Below, one piece after another: positions 23,637 to 33,989 of a stretch of 64,000 nt of DNA. The stretch lies in the NCBI GenBank assembly GCA_900109895.1, contig FOBR01000010.1, positions 109,741 through 173,740 on the forward strand. Direction: 5' to 3'. The position numbers and the translations under genes were made by a program. Below the pieces are notes generated by a model. That model had not been told where the DNA came from and made no database searches. It worked only from the letters and a program-made list of their open reading frames with translations. Position 1 is the stretch's first letter; the number at the start of each line of letters is the position of its first letter. Source of the DNA: a bacterium A37T11. Lineage in GTDB: Bacteria > Bacteroidota > Bacteroidia > Sphingobacteriales > Sphingobacteriaceae.

Positions 23637-25238
23637 TTACCACCCGGGAGTTTGTTTATACATGCCGTTGCTCCGAGATATTTCATCGGGGTTGATAGGC
23701 CAAGCCATGTGCTTGGCAGGGTCAAAATTGCGGGCAGGCCACACCTGAATTACTTTGAAAGTTGAATGGGCGTTTGTTTTATTCATATAGTCGCGACCAT
23801 GCAGGGGCATGCGGAGCATGTCAAAATCGCCCCAGCGCTTAAGGTCGGCTGCGCGGTCTGTCCATTCGAGGGCAAGCTCTGAGCGCCGTTCCCTTTTCAG
23901 GTCGGCAAGGGTCGGGCTGTCAATATTCGGAAGTCCTACCCGGTTTCTAATCGCGTTAAGTGGGTCTTTAGCCTCTGCGGCCCTACCGGTCATAATGAGG
24001 GCCTCGGCCTTGAAAAGCAGCATCTCTGCGAAGCGCATGAGCGGCAGGTTCAGCCTGGTGGTAGGGTTATCGCCGTTCTGGTTGATCATTAGGTTACTAC
24101 TGGATGAACCGTTGATGCCAAAGGTATACGGATCGAGGTATTTGCCGATCATGAAGCCCGAAAGGCTATTGGTTGAGTAGTATTCCCGCTCCTCGCCAAA
24201 ATAGGTGAATTTATCTCCAAAACTCATAATGGTGATGTCTCTGCGGGGATCCCCGGTTTCAAATGAATTATAAAGTTCTTCAGTTGGTGTAAAGTAGCCC
24301 CACCCGTTATATTTTCCCCACCCGGTGTTTTCCAGCACGACTCCCGGGAATTCTGAACCGCCCTGAGTACCGGATGTCACCGACCACATGTACTCGCTGC
24401 TCCAATTATTCTCAATTTGAAAAACAGCGCGAAAATTTTCTTTTCCACTGGCTTTGGTACTAATAAGCCTCCGCCCGCCTTCGTTTTTGATTTTGTCTAC
24501 AAGCGGCGGGATGAGCTCCCATTTACTCGGGTCAAATTGGGCCCAGTAGGCATAGGTTTTGACCATATATCCCCAGGCAGCCGCTTTATGGGCCCGTCCC
24601 TTTTTATTATCGGCATATGTCTCAAACAAGGGAAGTAGGTCTGCTGCTTTCTCGAGGTCGCTGATGATTTGGGCGTAGTTGTCGGTCACAGAAGGGAGTT
24701 GCGGTGGTATGCGTTCTCCATATCCCTCGTTTTCGGGGCCATCAAAGGGCACACCTAGGTTTTTGTGTCCCCAAAGATACGCGATCCAGAAGTGCGAAAA
24801 ACCTCGAATGAAATAGGCCTCGCCGAGCGCTGCATTTCTTTCTTCGTCGGTAAGGTTGGTGGCCCCTGGTATTCCTTGAAGGGCTTGATTGGCTTTGTTC
24901 ATCATCCAAAACACGTCTGTCCATCCGGTAGCCATATAACCTTCTCGGCCTGTGGGTATGAAGTTCTTGATGTTGTCAAAATCGGCTTTGACACGGCCAG
25001 TGATCACATCGTCGCTGGCGTTTTGCATGCTGAACATGTCGCGCCCCCATGTTGATTCATAGTGCATAGGCACATACATAGCATTCAGGGCTTGTTCTAC
25101 GTCTTTTTCACTTTGCCAAAAGGTGCCTGTTGATAGGCTACCATAGGGTTTGGTATCTACCCAATCCTCACCACAGGCGATAACACATAAGGCCAGCAAG
25201 ACAGCGGCAACACACTTATAATATTGATATGTTTTCAT
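23637..25238 (-). CDS. SusD/RagB-type outer-membrane lipoprotein, locus 3
   Basis: A 533-residue lipoprotein (LCVIAC, Cys22; mature start GEDWVDTKPYGS). SusD helices AALGEAYFIRGFSHFWIAYL and a C-terminal region with LNAIRNRVGLPNID and RRSELALEWTDRAADLKRW. It partners the SusC encoded 11 bases upstream. The rhamnosidase genes beyond the sigma gene suggest a rhamnose-containing glycan as ligand; that is by context only. Confidence 0.93.
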   Translation of the reverse strand: MKTYQYYKCVAAVLLALCVIACGEDWVDTKPYGSLSTGTFWQSEKDVEQALNAMYVPMHYESTWGRDMFSMQNASDDVITGRVKADFDNIKNFIPTGREGYMATGWTDVFWMMNKANQALQGIPGATNLTDEERNAALGEAYFIRGFSHFWIAYLWGHKNLGVPFDGPENEGYGERIPPQLPSVTDNYAQIISDLEKAADLLPLFETYADNKKGRAHKAAAWGYMVKTYAYWAQFDPSKWELIPPLVDKIKNEGGRRLISTKASGKENFRAVFQIENNWSSEYMWSVTSGTQGGSEFPGVVLENTGWGKYNGWGYFTPTEELYNSFETGDPRRDITIMSFGDKFTYFGEEREYYSTNSLSGFMIGKYLDPYTFGINGSSSSNLMINQNGDNPTTRLNLPLMRFAEMLLFKAEALIMTGRAAEAKDPLNAIRNRVGLPNIDSPTLADLKRERRSELALEWTDRAADLKRWGDFDMLRMPLHGRDYMNKTNAHSTFKVIQVWPARNFDPAKHMAWPINPDEISRSNGMYKQTPGW

Positions 25239-25249
25239 CTTCTTTAAGA

Positions 25250-28200
25250 TTAATAGGTTAAATTAATGCCGATTGCATACGAACGGGCGACAGGATATTG
25301 CCCGCCATCCATACCGGTTCCACCTACTTCAGGGTCCATACCGCTGTAATTTGTAACGGTAAACAGATTCTCACCCGTTAAATAAAGGTGCAACTTCATC
25401 TTTTTAGGCAATTTGGGAAATGTATAACCCAACATTACATTTTTGAGGCGCAGATAACTACCGCTTTCCAGGTACCAATCAGAGTTGGTCGAAAAATTAT
25501 TATTTGGGTCTTGAACATTTGCTCGCGGAATTTTGGTATCAGGATTGGTGGACGACCAGGCGTCAAGGATTTTATCCCAGCGGTTATAGCCTTGCTCGCC
25601 AGCGTTCAGCGTTGATTGCTTGAAGGCATTGAACAGCTTTACCCCGCCCACGCCCTGGAAGAATAAGTTGAGGTCAAAGTTCTTCCAGTTCAACCCAGCC
25701 GAAAAACCATAGGTCAGTTTAGGGAAGGCATTACCCATGTAAATGCGGTCCTGATCGTCGATCTGACCGTCATTGTTGTAGTCAACAAATTTGAGGTCGC
25801 CAGCCTTTGCATTCGGCTGGATCGGTGTCCCGGCAGGGCCAATATAACTTTGGGTTTCTTGGTCGCTTTGGAAAATCCCGTCAGTTTTTACTAACCAATA
25901 AGAATAATATGGTTCGCCCACTTTTGACCTGAACGGTGTTAGGATACCTCTCCAAGAGTCGGGATGTGTAATAAAGGCATTCGGGTCTTCGGAAATAGAC
26001 GCCACACGGTTTTTCAGGGTAGCAAGGTTTCCGCCTATATTATATTCGAGTGAACCTACGTGGTCTTTCCAGTTAAGAGATACTTCAAAGCCTTCATTGT
26101 GGATCTCGCCCTGGTTGATAAGAGGTGATCCCAGGCCAAAAGTATTTGGCCAACCTGTGCTTTGACGCTGGATGAGGTCGAAAGTCTTTTTATTAAAATA
26201 ATCAGCTGTGACGCTTAGCCGTTCCTTTAACAAGCTTAGGTCCATTCCCAAATCTTGTTGTTCCGAAGTCTCCCATGATAATGCCGGGTTGAACTGGTCG
26301 TTTATATACCAGCCTGTCGATATGGGCGCCCCATTGCCTATTTGGTAAGCAGTGTTGCTGACAAGAGTAGGGTAACCATAGTTGACACCAATGGTAGAAA
26401 GGTTGCCAATACGACCCCAACTTGCTCTGAACTTGAGTAAATCTATACCTTCTACCTTGAAGAAGGGTTCTGAACTGAGCTTCCAGGCTGCCGTTAAACC
26501 TGGGAAGCCTTTACCCTGGTAGTCTTTTGGGATACGGCCGGCAATGTCCTTGCGGTAACTGCCTGTCACAAAATAGCGGTCGGCCCAGCTGTAGGACAAA
26601 CGCCCCACGTAGGAGACGTTCCGGTCATCACTTTGACCATCGTTAGGACGGTCGCTGTCAAAGTCATTCGCGTTAATAAAAAATTGAGCCCAGTTGTCTT
26701 CTCGTTCAAAATTACGGGCCGCGGTTCCAAATCCGCGAGAACTGCTAGATGTTGAGGTAGTTGAAAACATGGCTCCAATGCGATGTTTGTTAAACGTATG
26801 GTCATAGTTTATCGTGTTTTCCCAAAGCCAATTATAATTTTTATTGGTGTTGTAACTTAGAATGTTCTGGTCATTAGGTTTGCCGGGCTCTGTGCGCCGC
26901 AGATCGAAGTATTTATAAAAATAATTGGACTGGTGGTAAGAAAACCGGCTGAATACGTTCAGGCCGGGAATAATGTTTGCATACGATATTTCTGAAACTG
27001 ACTGAATATCATTGGTTTTGTTGTATGAATCGTTCCGTAGTAAGGTGGCTACCGGGTTAATGGCATCGCCAAATATCCCTAGGTATTCCGAGTCTCGTGG
27101 GCCAACACCGCCAAAGCTGCCATCAGGATAATAGACACTGGCCGATCGGGGCATGTATATGGCTGATATGATTGCTCCGCTGTAACCGTTGTCGGTTTCG
27201 GTTCCACGGCTGTTATTGTTATTATAAAAGACCTCTTGCTTTAGCTTTAAATGGTCTGTTAAATCGTAATGGGCATTGAAACGTAAAGATATATTCTCAT
27301 TGAAGGTGTTGAGCAGAGTTCCTTCATTTTTCTCATAACGTCCTTGCAGCAGGGTAGCGAATTTGTCGGTGCCAGCATTGACCGTGAGGGAGTGCCGGTT
27401 AGTGAGGGCTGTTTGGAATATTTCATTTACCCAATCAGTGCGCGTGACCTGTGCATCTGGGTTTTTACTAGCGTCCCAGCCATCCGGGGGAATAAGACCT
27501 GCTGTTTGATATGCATGATTGTATACTTCAGCCTCTTGTTTGCCGGTGAGTGACTGTGGTAGGCGCCAGGCACTTTTGGCACCAGCAAAAGCGTTGTATT
27601 GGATGCTTGGTGCACCTGCCTGTGCTTGTTTTGTTGTTACCAAAATGACTCCCGAGGCGCCCGAGAAGGCGCCATAAATGGCTGCTGATGCTGCATCTTT
27701 CAGGATTGTGACTGCTTGTACGTCCGCAGGGTTGTAAGGGGCTCCAGGCACGCCGTCCACAACCACCAGCGGATTTTCGTCTGCGATGGAACCAACGCCA
27801 CGGATGGTAATCTTCGGCGTACTGTTCGGGTGTCCACCGCCGCTCACTACGGTTACGCCCGGTACTTTTCCTTGAATCATGCTGGGCAGGTCAACCACCG
27901 GACGGTTGGTGCCCTGCTGTATATCCGGAACCGTAGCTACTGCTGCGGAAAGGTCGCTTTTTTTCATGGTGCCATAGCCAACTACAACAACTTCGTTTAG
28001 CGCCCCCGATTCTTCAAGCATACGGAAGTTGACTTCCGTATTGTCGTCTAGCCCGACATGGATGCCGTTTTTCTGTTGTTTGGCATAAGAAAGATAAGTT
28101 ACTTCCAAGGTATAAGTGCCGGGAAAAACGAAAAAATGGTACTTGCCATCGGCATCGGTAGGGAACGTTTTGTTCATTTCTACCAGTCGTACGTTTGCAC

Positions 28201-28603
28201 CGGCTAACGGGTTTCCTTTTTTATCGGATATGAGGCCGCTAATCTTCCCGGTTTTCTGTTTTGCTCGTTCCACGCTTTCATGTGCGGAAGATAGTCGAAT
28301 GGAAATAGTGGATCCATGGATGTGATAATCCATTCCATAAAGGTTCTTTAAACGTTGAAGGGCTTCTCGAAGGGGGATACTGTTAAATGTAATTTTTGGG
28401 ACCTTTACTTGCGCGAGTTGTTCGGGTGAGTAAATAAAAGAATAGACTATTTGCCGGCCTATTTCTTTAATGACGGCTGATGCGTCTGTATTTTTTAATT
28501 TAATACTGATCTTTCCTTCGTTATTGTATAGCTGTTCTGCCCGCAGGCCTTGAAAACTAAACGAACAGACAATCAGTAGGCACGTCTTTATTCTTAATTT
28601 CAT
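25250..28603 (-). CDS. SusC/RagA TonB-dependent transporter with STN domain, locus 3
   Basis: A 1117-residue transporter: signal peptide (ending GLRAEQ), STN domain (about 35-105, ISIKLKNTDASAVIKEIG), carboxypeptidase-regulatory-like domain (ISGLISDKKGNPLAGANV), plug (NPADVQAVTILKDAASAAIY; GASGVILVTTKQ) and barrel ending YAIGINLTY. It is more distant from the SusC proteins of loci 1 and 2. Unlike the other three loci, only 75 bases separate it from fecR, and no hairpin is found there. Confidence 0.95.
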   Translation of the reverse strand: MKLRIKTCLLIVCSFSFQGLRAEQLYNNEGKISIKLKNTDASAVIKEIGRQIVYSFIYSPEQLAQVKVPKITFNSIPLREALQRLKNLYGMDYHIHGSTISIRLSSAHESVERAKQKTGKISGLISDKKGNPLAGANVRLVEMNKTFPTDADGKYHFFVFPGTYTLEVTYLSYAKQQKNGIHVGLDDNTEVNFRMLEESGALNEVVVVGYGTMKKSDLSAAVATVPDIQQGTNRPVVDLPSMIQGKVPGVTVVSGGGHPNSTPKITIRGVGSIADENPLVVVDGVPGAPYNPADVQAVTILKDAASAAIYGAFSGASGVILVTTKQAQAGAPSIQYNAFAGAKSAWRLPQSLTGKQEAEVYNHAYQTAGLIPPDGWDASKNPDAQVTRTDWVNEIFQTALTNRHSLTVNAGTDKFATLLQGRYEKNEGTLLNTFNENISLRFNAHYDLTDHLKLKQEVFYNNNNSRGTETDNGYSGAIISAIYMPRSASVYYPDGSFGGVGPRDSEYLGIFGDAINPVATLLRNDSYNKTNDIQSVSEISYANIIPGLNVFSRFSYHQSNYFYKYFDLRRTEPGKPNDQNILSYNTNKNYNWLWENTINYDHTFNKHRIGAMFSTTSTSSSSRGFGTAARNFEREDNWAQFFINANDFDSDRPNDGQSDDRNVSYVGRLSYSWADRYFVTGSYRKDIAGRIPKDYQGKGFPGLTAAWKLSSEPFFKVEGIDLLKFRASWGRIGNLSTIGVNYGYPTLVSNTAYQIGNGAPISTGWYINDQFNPALSWETSEQQDLGMDLSLLKERLSVTADYFNKKTFDLIQRQSTGWPNTFGLGSPLINQGEIHNEGFEVSLNWKDHVGSLEYNIGGNLATLKNRVASISEDPNAFITHPDSWRGILTPFRSKVGEPYYSYWLVKTDGIFQSDQETQSYIGPAGTPIQPNAKAGDLKFVDYNNDGQIDDQDRIYMGNAFPKLTYGFSAGLNWKNFDLNLFFQGVGGVKLFNAFKQSTLNAGEQGYNRWDKILDAWSSTNPDTKIPRANVQDPNNNFSTNSDWYLESGSYLRLKNVMLGYTFPKLPKKMKLHLYLTGENLFTVTNYSGMDPEVGGTGMDGGQYPVARSYAIGINLTY

Positions 28604-28678
28604 ATTTCATTGAATTAATTAATGCTTTAATTAAATAAAGGTGTTCTGACTTCGGATTGAGTGGTTTACATGGTTTGT

Positions 28679-29638
28679 TTAGTATATATAAATTACCTCC
28701 TTTCTTACAGAATAGTTCATATTAAACGTAAATAGGATGGCTTTTAAAGCATCTTGCCATTGTTCATTCCTAAAGGATCCGGTCACGGTACTGCTGTCAA
28801 GACCTTTTTGCGGGTATCTTATCTTTAAGTTGTAATGCAGGGCCAGGCGTTCCAGGGCTTCTGGAAGCGGCACGCCGTTGAATACAAGCAGCCCCTTTGT
28901 CCAATCAGTTATATTTTCTGTGGCAATGGGTTTGACTTGCATATAGGATGCAATACGGTTATAGGCTAGCATTTGACCAGGCTTGATATAAACTGTCGGG
29001 CCGTGTGGGTGTGGTTTGTTAATGCTGACCGACCCTTCAATGAGTGATACTTTGATCTCAGCTTCATTTGGATAGTTTTCGATATTAAATGTCGTCCCCA
29101 GATCGAAGGTCTCTATACTATCAGTCAATACAATAAAAGGCTTCCGGTCGTCGTGTTTTACTTGAAATAATGCTTCGCCAGTTAGTTCAACCCGACGCTC
29201 TTTTTTATTAAAATCTGTTTTCCACCTGATCTGCGATCTCATGTTTAAGGTAATGATTGTTCCATCAGTCATTTTAACCCGCTTTAGCTTATTGTCTGCC
29301 CGGATGCTGATATAGGCAGGGTTGTCGAATTTAGACTGGTAATGCGAAATATATAAGATTGCAGAAAGTGCAGCGAAAAGTAAGGCCGCTGCAGAGGCTC
29401 GCCACCAAGACGAACGGTAAAGGTGTTCTTTTTTGCTGTCCATGTCTTCCATATGGTCATGAATTTTTTGCAAAAGCTTTTCCTTAACGTTTTTTTCATC
29501 CGCTTCGTTATTGAAGTGCTGTCCTTCGGAAATGTCGAGGTATTCGTACCAGTTATTGAACTGTTGTTTCTCTTCATTTTTTGCCTTTTTAAGGATAATG
29601 CGGGCAAAAAGTATTGTTAATGATTTTTTTCGTGCCAT
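28679..29638 (-). CDS. FecR-type anti-sigma factor, locus 3
   Basis: A 319-residue FecR protein, shorter than those of the other loci. Cytoplasmic part 1-78, membrane helix about 79-98 (SAAALLFAALSAILYI), FecR domain (ADNKLKRVKMTDGTIITLN; RRVELTGEALFQV) and a C-terminal domain with LPEALERLALHYNLKIRYPQ. It has no iterated repeat tracts, so the linkers that carry them in loci 1 and 2 are simply short here. It regulates the sigma factor encoded 59 bases upstream. Confidence 0.93.
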   Translation of the reverse strand: MARKKSLTILFARIILKKAKNEEKQQFNNWYEYLDISEGQHFNNEADEKNVKEKLLQKIHDHMEDMDSKKEHLYRSSWWRASAAALLFAALSAILYISHYQSKFDNPAYISIRADNKLKRVKMTDGTIITLNMRSQIRWKTDFNKKERRVELTGEALFQVKHDDRKPFIVLTDSIETFDLGTTFNIENYPNEAEIKVSLIEGSVSINKPHPHGPTVYIKPGQMLAYNRIASYMQVKPIATENITDWTKGLLVFNGVPLPEALERLALHYNLKIRYPQKGLDSSTVTGSFRNEQWQDALKAILFTFNMNYSVRKEVIYIY

Positions 29639-29697
29639 CTATTATTGTAGTGCCACTTTTTTATATAACTACCAGAGGGAAATAGTAATATTTTATA

Positions 29698-30312
29698 TTA
29701 AATTTGTGTAAACAGCAATAACAGCAGAATTTCTTTGGCGGAAATATTTTTTTTTAATAAAATAAGACGTAGGCGATGGAGTGCATTCTGCAATTGGTTA
29801 TGGACAGTCTGTTTTGATAATTGAAGGGTTTCAGCAATGTAAGAAATTGAATAATTCTCCATATGCCGCATCTGGAAGATCTCTTTCATACGATCCGGCA
29901 ATTGGCTTACGCACGCTTGTACCTGCTCTATAGCCGATTCAAAGTCAAAATTATCTTCGTTAAGCACAATGGGAATATTGTAAAGATTATTTTCTTGCTG
30001 AATGAAGGCAGCAAAATTTTCCTCATGTTTTTCTTTGAACCTTTTTTCGCGGAAATAGTGGGCCACTTTGTACACCATGATACTGCGCATATAATAACGC
30101 AGGGGCACGCTGATCTCCGGAAGGTGTAATCGCCGATTCCAAAGTTCAAGGAACAAATCCTGTAACAGATCCGAGGCATCATCCTTGCTACCGGTTTTTT
30201 TTAAGGCATGCAGGTACAAGGGTTTCCAAAACCGATCATAAAGTATATCAAAAGCCATCCGGTCAGATTGGCGGATTAACCTCAAAATTTCCTGATCTGT
30301 CAAGTTATTCAC
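29698..30312 (-). CDS. FecI-type ECF sigma factor, locus 3
   Basis: A 204-residue ECF sigma factor: region 2 (about 15-80, ASDLLQDLFLELWNRR) and region 4 (about 130-185, SISYIAETLQLSKQTVHNQL), with a hydrophobic C-terminal tail seen in many Bacteroidota members. The start codon is GTG at 30312. It overlaps the TGA of a small upstream frame as GTGA. A box TAATTTTG (30317-30324), a full TAnnTTTG match, lies four bases before the GTG, which would give a leaderless mRNA if used. Confidence 0.9.
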   Translation of the reverse strand: MNNLTDQEILRLIRQSDRMAFDILYDRFWKPLYLHALKKTGSKDDASDLLQDLFLELWNRRLHLPEISVPLRYYMRSIMVYKVAHYFREKRFKEKHEENFAAFIQQENNLYNIPIVLNEDNFDFESAIEQVQACVSQLPDRMKEIFQMRHMENYSISYIAETLQLSKQTVHNQLQNALHRLRLILLKKNISAKEILLLLLFTQI

Positions 30313-30539
30313 ATAACAAAATTAATATTTTCGGAGGTAAGTTTTTGTACCGGAAGTATTATCTTTTTGTTAAGATGTGTGCAGGGGTATAAAACCAATA
30401 GAAAGCTTTTTATAAACAGCAATGTCCCTGTAACAAACACCAATAGTCCGCTAAAACCTTTCAGTTCGTTCCGTTGTATTTTGAGTGCTTTTCTGATAAA
30501 TTTTTCAACGGTATTTAAATTATTCTTATAAGATATCAT
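30309..30539 (-). CDS. Possible small membrane protein coupled to the locus 3 sigma gene
   Basis: A 76-codon frame whose stop overlaps the GTG start of the sigma gene (GTGA), the usual form of translational coupling. It has one hydrophobic stretch (GFSGLLVFVTGTLLFIKSFLLVL). No family or ribosome-binding site is recognised, and it may be chance. The rest of the gap to 30668 shows nothing else. Confidence 0.22.
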   Translation of the reverse strand: MISYKNNLNTVEKFIRKALKIQRNELKGFSGLLVFVTGTLLFIKSFLLVLYPCTHLNKKIILPVQKLTSENINFVM

Positions 30540-30668
30540 TTAATATACGGAAAAAATTTTGAGAAATCAAATAGTTGGTTACGCGCTCAAAAAGCCAAAG
30601 GGGAAAAACCAAACGTTCCTCCAGTAACAGCTACTTATTTGGAAAGTTTGACGCGTTAACACCTGATT

Positions 30669-33600
30669 TTAATACTGCCTCAACATCACTGGCCCCAGCA
30701 ACCCATATTTTTTCAACGCGGAGCCTTTGTCAGGCCCATTGATCGTCCAGGTTTTTCTCTGGTCTTCCGGGAGCCCTGCATCATACACCAGCCGGTTAAA
30801 CCAGGTGCTGGTGACGGAAATTTGCAATTCGTTATTTCCTTCTTTTAGGTAAGATGAGATATCCACGCGGTAAGGATAGGTCCATTTTGTATCTACTTCC
30901 TTGCCGTTAATGTTGACTTTGGCAATGGCTTCCACCTCACCTAGGTCAAGAATGTATGCGGCTCGTGGCTGAGGATGTATAGTTAATTGACGCTTGTAGG
31001 TTGCTGTGCCTGAGAAATGTTGGGATTCAGGATTTGTGCCAAAGGTAAACCAGGGTGCCAGGCTGTCTATTCTCACAGGGCTGGAAAAACCCCAGCCTTG
31101 CGGAAAGCTGACTTCCCAGCCCTTATTCAAGGCCGTTTCGGTGATCAGTTTCTTAACGGGTTCGGCTAGTTTGTGCGGCTCTTTCCGGAAGACCACAAAT
31201 TGCGATGACCCGGCATCAAGGTCGACAGAAATTGAATCTCCCGCCGACCGTTTATTTGACCCTAATGCTTTGGTTGATCCTGTAAGTGGATCCCAAATTT
31301 CGGCATACCCTTCGCTCCGAAAAGTAATAGGTCCCCGAAAAGCTTTTCCCTGGTTGAGGGAAAAAAAATAGATATCGGCATCTGCCGTCTGGCGATGTAG
31401 CCAGTGCACAGCCGTATCTGACACCTGCACATCCGGCGTGATGTGTTCTTGCTGCAATGCGGCCAACAGGTCATCGCGATATAGCCTTCCCTTTCCAATG
31501 CTACGCACAGGGGCCGTGCCCTTACCCCAGAGAGTATTTACCGCAATTTTAAACTGTTGTTCTGCTTCCCGACCTCCGCTAAGGGTGGCTATTTCAGCCG
31601 GAGGGGTGCCTATGACGATTGCTCCCTGCGTAATCAGTGAATGTATTTTTTCCAATGTTTCCGGAAGCATGCGGTAACAGTCTTACAACCACAAAGCCCG
31701 GTAAGCAATCCCCTCTGGGGTGACTAATTGTCCGTTCTGAACGGAGAGGCGGTTGAGCAGTACATCCATGTTGCAATAATCATAGGCATAACCTTTTGGA
31801 AAAGGCAGTGATTGGCTGGGTTTATGGTTTTGCTCATCGCCCAAATATAATAACACATCGGCCACCGGACGTCCGCGTTCAAGCATATAACCGCAGCGGG
31901 CCAAGTAGTCTGTAAAATAGGGCATATGTTGCCACCAGGTTTGCAACCGCAGAAAGGGCGTGCCAATGCCACTACCAAATGAGCTTCCGGGGGGTAAAAA
32001 ATCGGTTCGCGGGTTATGGGTGTAGGTGTGGAATACCAAATGGCTCACCCCATTAGCAAAGGCATGGTCGGCATAGGTTTTCAAGAACCGGGGTTGTTCA
32101 TCCCAGGTGAGCGAAAAGGAGGTGAACGACTCAGCAGCCACCCGTTTCTTGCCATATACGTGTGCGGCAGAGACGGTAGGCCTGAATGGCTTAAATTCAT
32201 CGCTGCCAACGTGTGAATCTTTTGCGGGCTGCCAGAATTCGCACATGGGAACATCGGCATACTTAAAATACTCGAGGATATCGCCGGGGAAAGAATCTCC
32301 GGAAGCTGTTTCAAACGATACCTGAAGGCCTCGCTGATGGGCGATCTGGCCCATTTCACCAAAAAAGTTTTCCACCAGCAGGTCATTGAGTGTTACCCGC
32401 CAGTCGCGCAGAAAACGTGCGGTGGTTTCGGGTTGATCTAGAACATAACCAAAAAGGGCTGGTATCCGCGAAAGGAGTGGGTATCCTTGCTTTTTGTCAA
32501 AAATGGTGTCCAGTCCCGCTGTCCAGGTTTGGGTCTTGCATTCCCAGCTGTCCAGCAGGATGCCATTCAACTGGTTGCCGTCAAGCGCCGCGCCCTTATT
32601 CAGCAGGCGCCCAATGTAGCCATTGAAGTTGGCCTGTACGCCACTTTTAGCTAATTTATTGCCTTCCCAGCCCGTGGCTTCTGCCGGTGCTGGCCCGTTT
32701 TTTAAACCGGTGTTGACGTGGCCGATGCGCAGGATGGTCCAATGACCTTTTGGTGCTTTCCATGACAGCATGCCGTTTTCATCCATTTTTCCGGTCAGGT
32801 TCAGTATGTTGCCCGAGGGCAACCACGATTGCTTGGATTGATTCGGAAAATCTTTACGGACGATCCTACGCAAGGTCCAAGCGGCTTCGGATTCGTAATT
32901 TTGTTGGTGTGCTGCAGAAAAGAAACGTATGCCAGACAGATGCATGGGGTGTTGGTTGACAATTTCTACGCGAAAATACCGGGCACGGGTATCGGCGCAG
33001 GGTATGGTAATGGGCTGGTCGTCCTGCCAATTGGCAGGCGGCATGTCCCAATCTATAATTTTTCGGGAAACTCCCTCAACTTCGGCAAATACGTTGATGT
33101 GAACAGCGGGGGTATAAACCCATGCGTGTGAATAGGAATCAATGGAAGGGAATTCTACCGTACGTACTAGGGTTTCCTTGCCAAAGTCTACCTGGATAAC
33201 GGTTGGCTGCGCGATGTTTGCTGGCAGGTTTGCTGGTAAGGTGGGTGTCATGGTTGCTGGGGCTAACGGCTTTCCTGTATCTCCGTCCGGAGTAGGGAAT
33301 GCAAGCACAAATAAGTCCTTATAATCTCGCCATTCTTCTTTGGAGGGGGATGGCTTATCAAGGTTGGTGCGCACAGTCTTCCCTCCGAGGATATCCGTAC
33401 GTGACTGAACCAGGTTGCGCATGGCATTGGATGGGGTGATCCATGGGCCGCCAGCATATGACCAACCGGGGCAGTTTTGCATGGTAAAACGCAAGTGGAG
33501 CCTCTTGCATTCACTGGCTGTCCATGCAATAAGATCGTCCCATGGTTCACTCAGGCAGGCGATCTGTGGCGAAACACTCGGCCAGGGGCCTCCAAACTGC

Positions 33601-33851
33601 CCATGAAATAGTTGAATACCTGAAATTTTGGCTGCGGAAATGGCTTCCAGGTCAGCAGTAATCCCTGCCTTAGATACATTGCCACCGATAAAATGAAACC
33701 AGGTTTCGGGGTAATACGTCCGATCAGGGTGTAAAAAATTGTTTTCATCCACCCGGTCGTCCTTCCAGGTCTGTGGAGACTCGGGGTTTCGTGAAGCAAC
33801 CAGCAGGAAGGCGCAAACCAGGCAGCAAAATATTCGCTTAAAGTTTTTCAT
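30669..33851 (-). pseudogene. GH106 family alpha-L-rhamnosidase interrupted by one in-frame stop
   Basis: The frame reads 722 codons from 33851, meets TAA at 31685-31683, and goes on in the same frame for 338 more codons (DCYR, then MLPETLEKIHSL) to a stop at 30669. Joined, it gives about 1061 residues, the normal length of GH106. Family features: WFHFIGGNVSKAGITADLEA near the N-terminus, the barrel (MQNCPGWSYAGGPWITPSN), and the C-terminal carbohydrate-binding-like domain (YILDLGEVEAIAKVNINGK, then GLLGPVMLRQY). GH106 enzymes remove terminal rhamnose, for example from rhamnogalacturonans. It starts with an export signal. Either a pseudogene, a sequencing error, or two pieces that still fold together. 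Confidence 0.85.
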
Positions 33852-33989
33852 CGTGATTCGGGAGTTTGTGCATGGAACGCCATAAATATCGTGATTTTAT
33901 TTCAAAAATTAAAACAATCGGTTGTGTTTAGTCGATTTTTGTAAACGAACAATTATTTGGTTAACATTGGAACCGGAAAATGCAGGGTT

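Noticed and set aside
32081..32386. Open frames of 60-130 codons inside GH106, GH78, SusC and other large genes in other frames
   Set aside because: They shadow strongly supported genes, and their compositions are those of off-frame translation.
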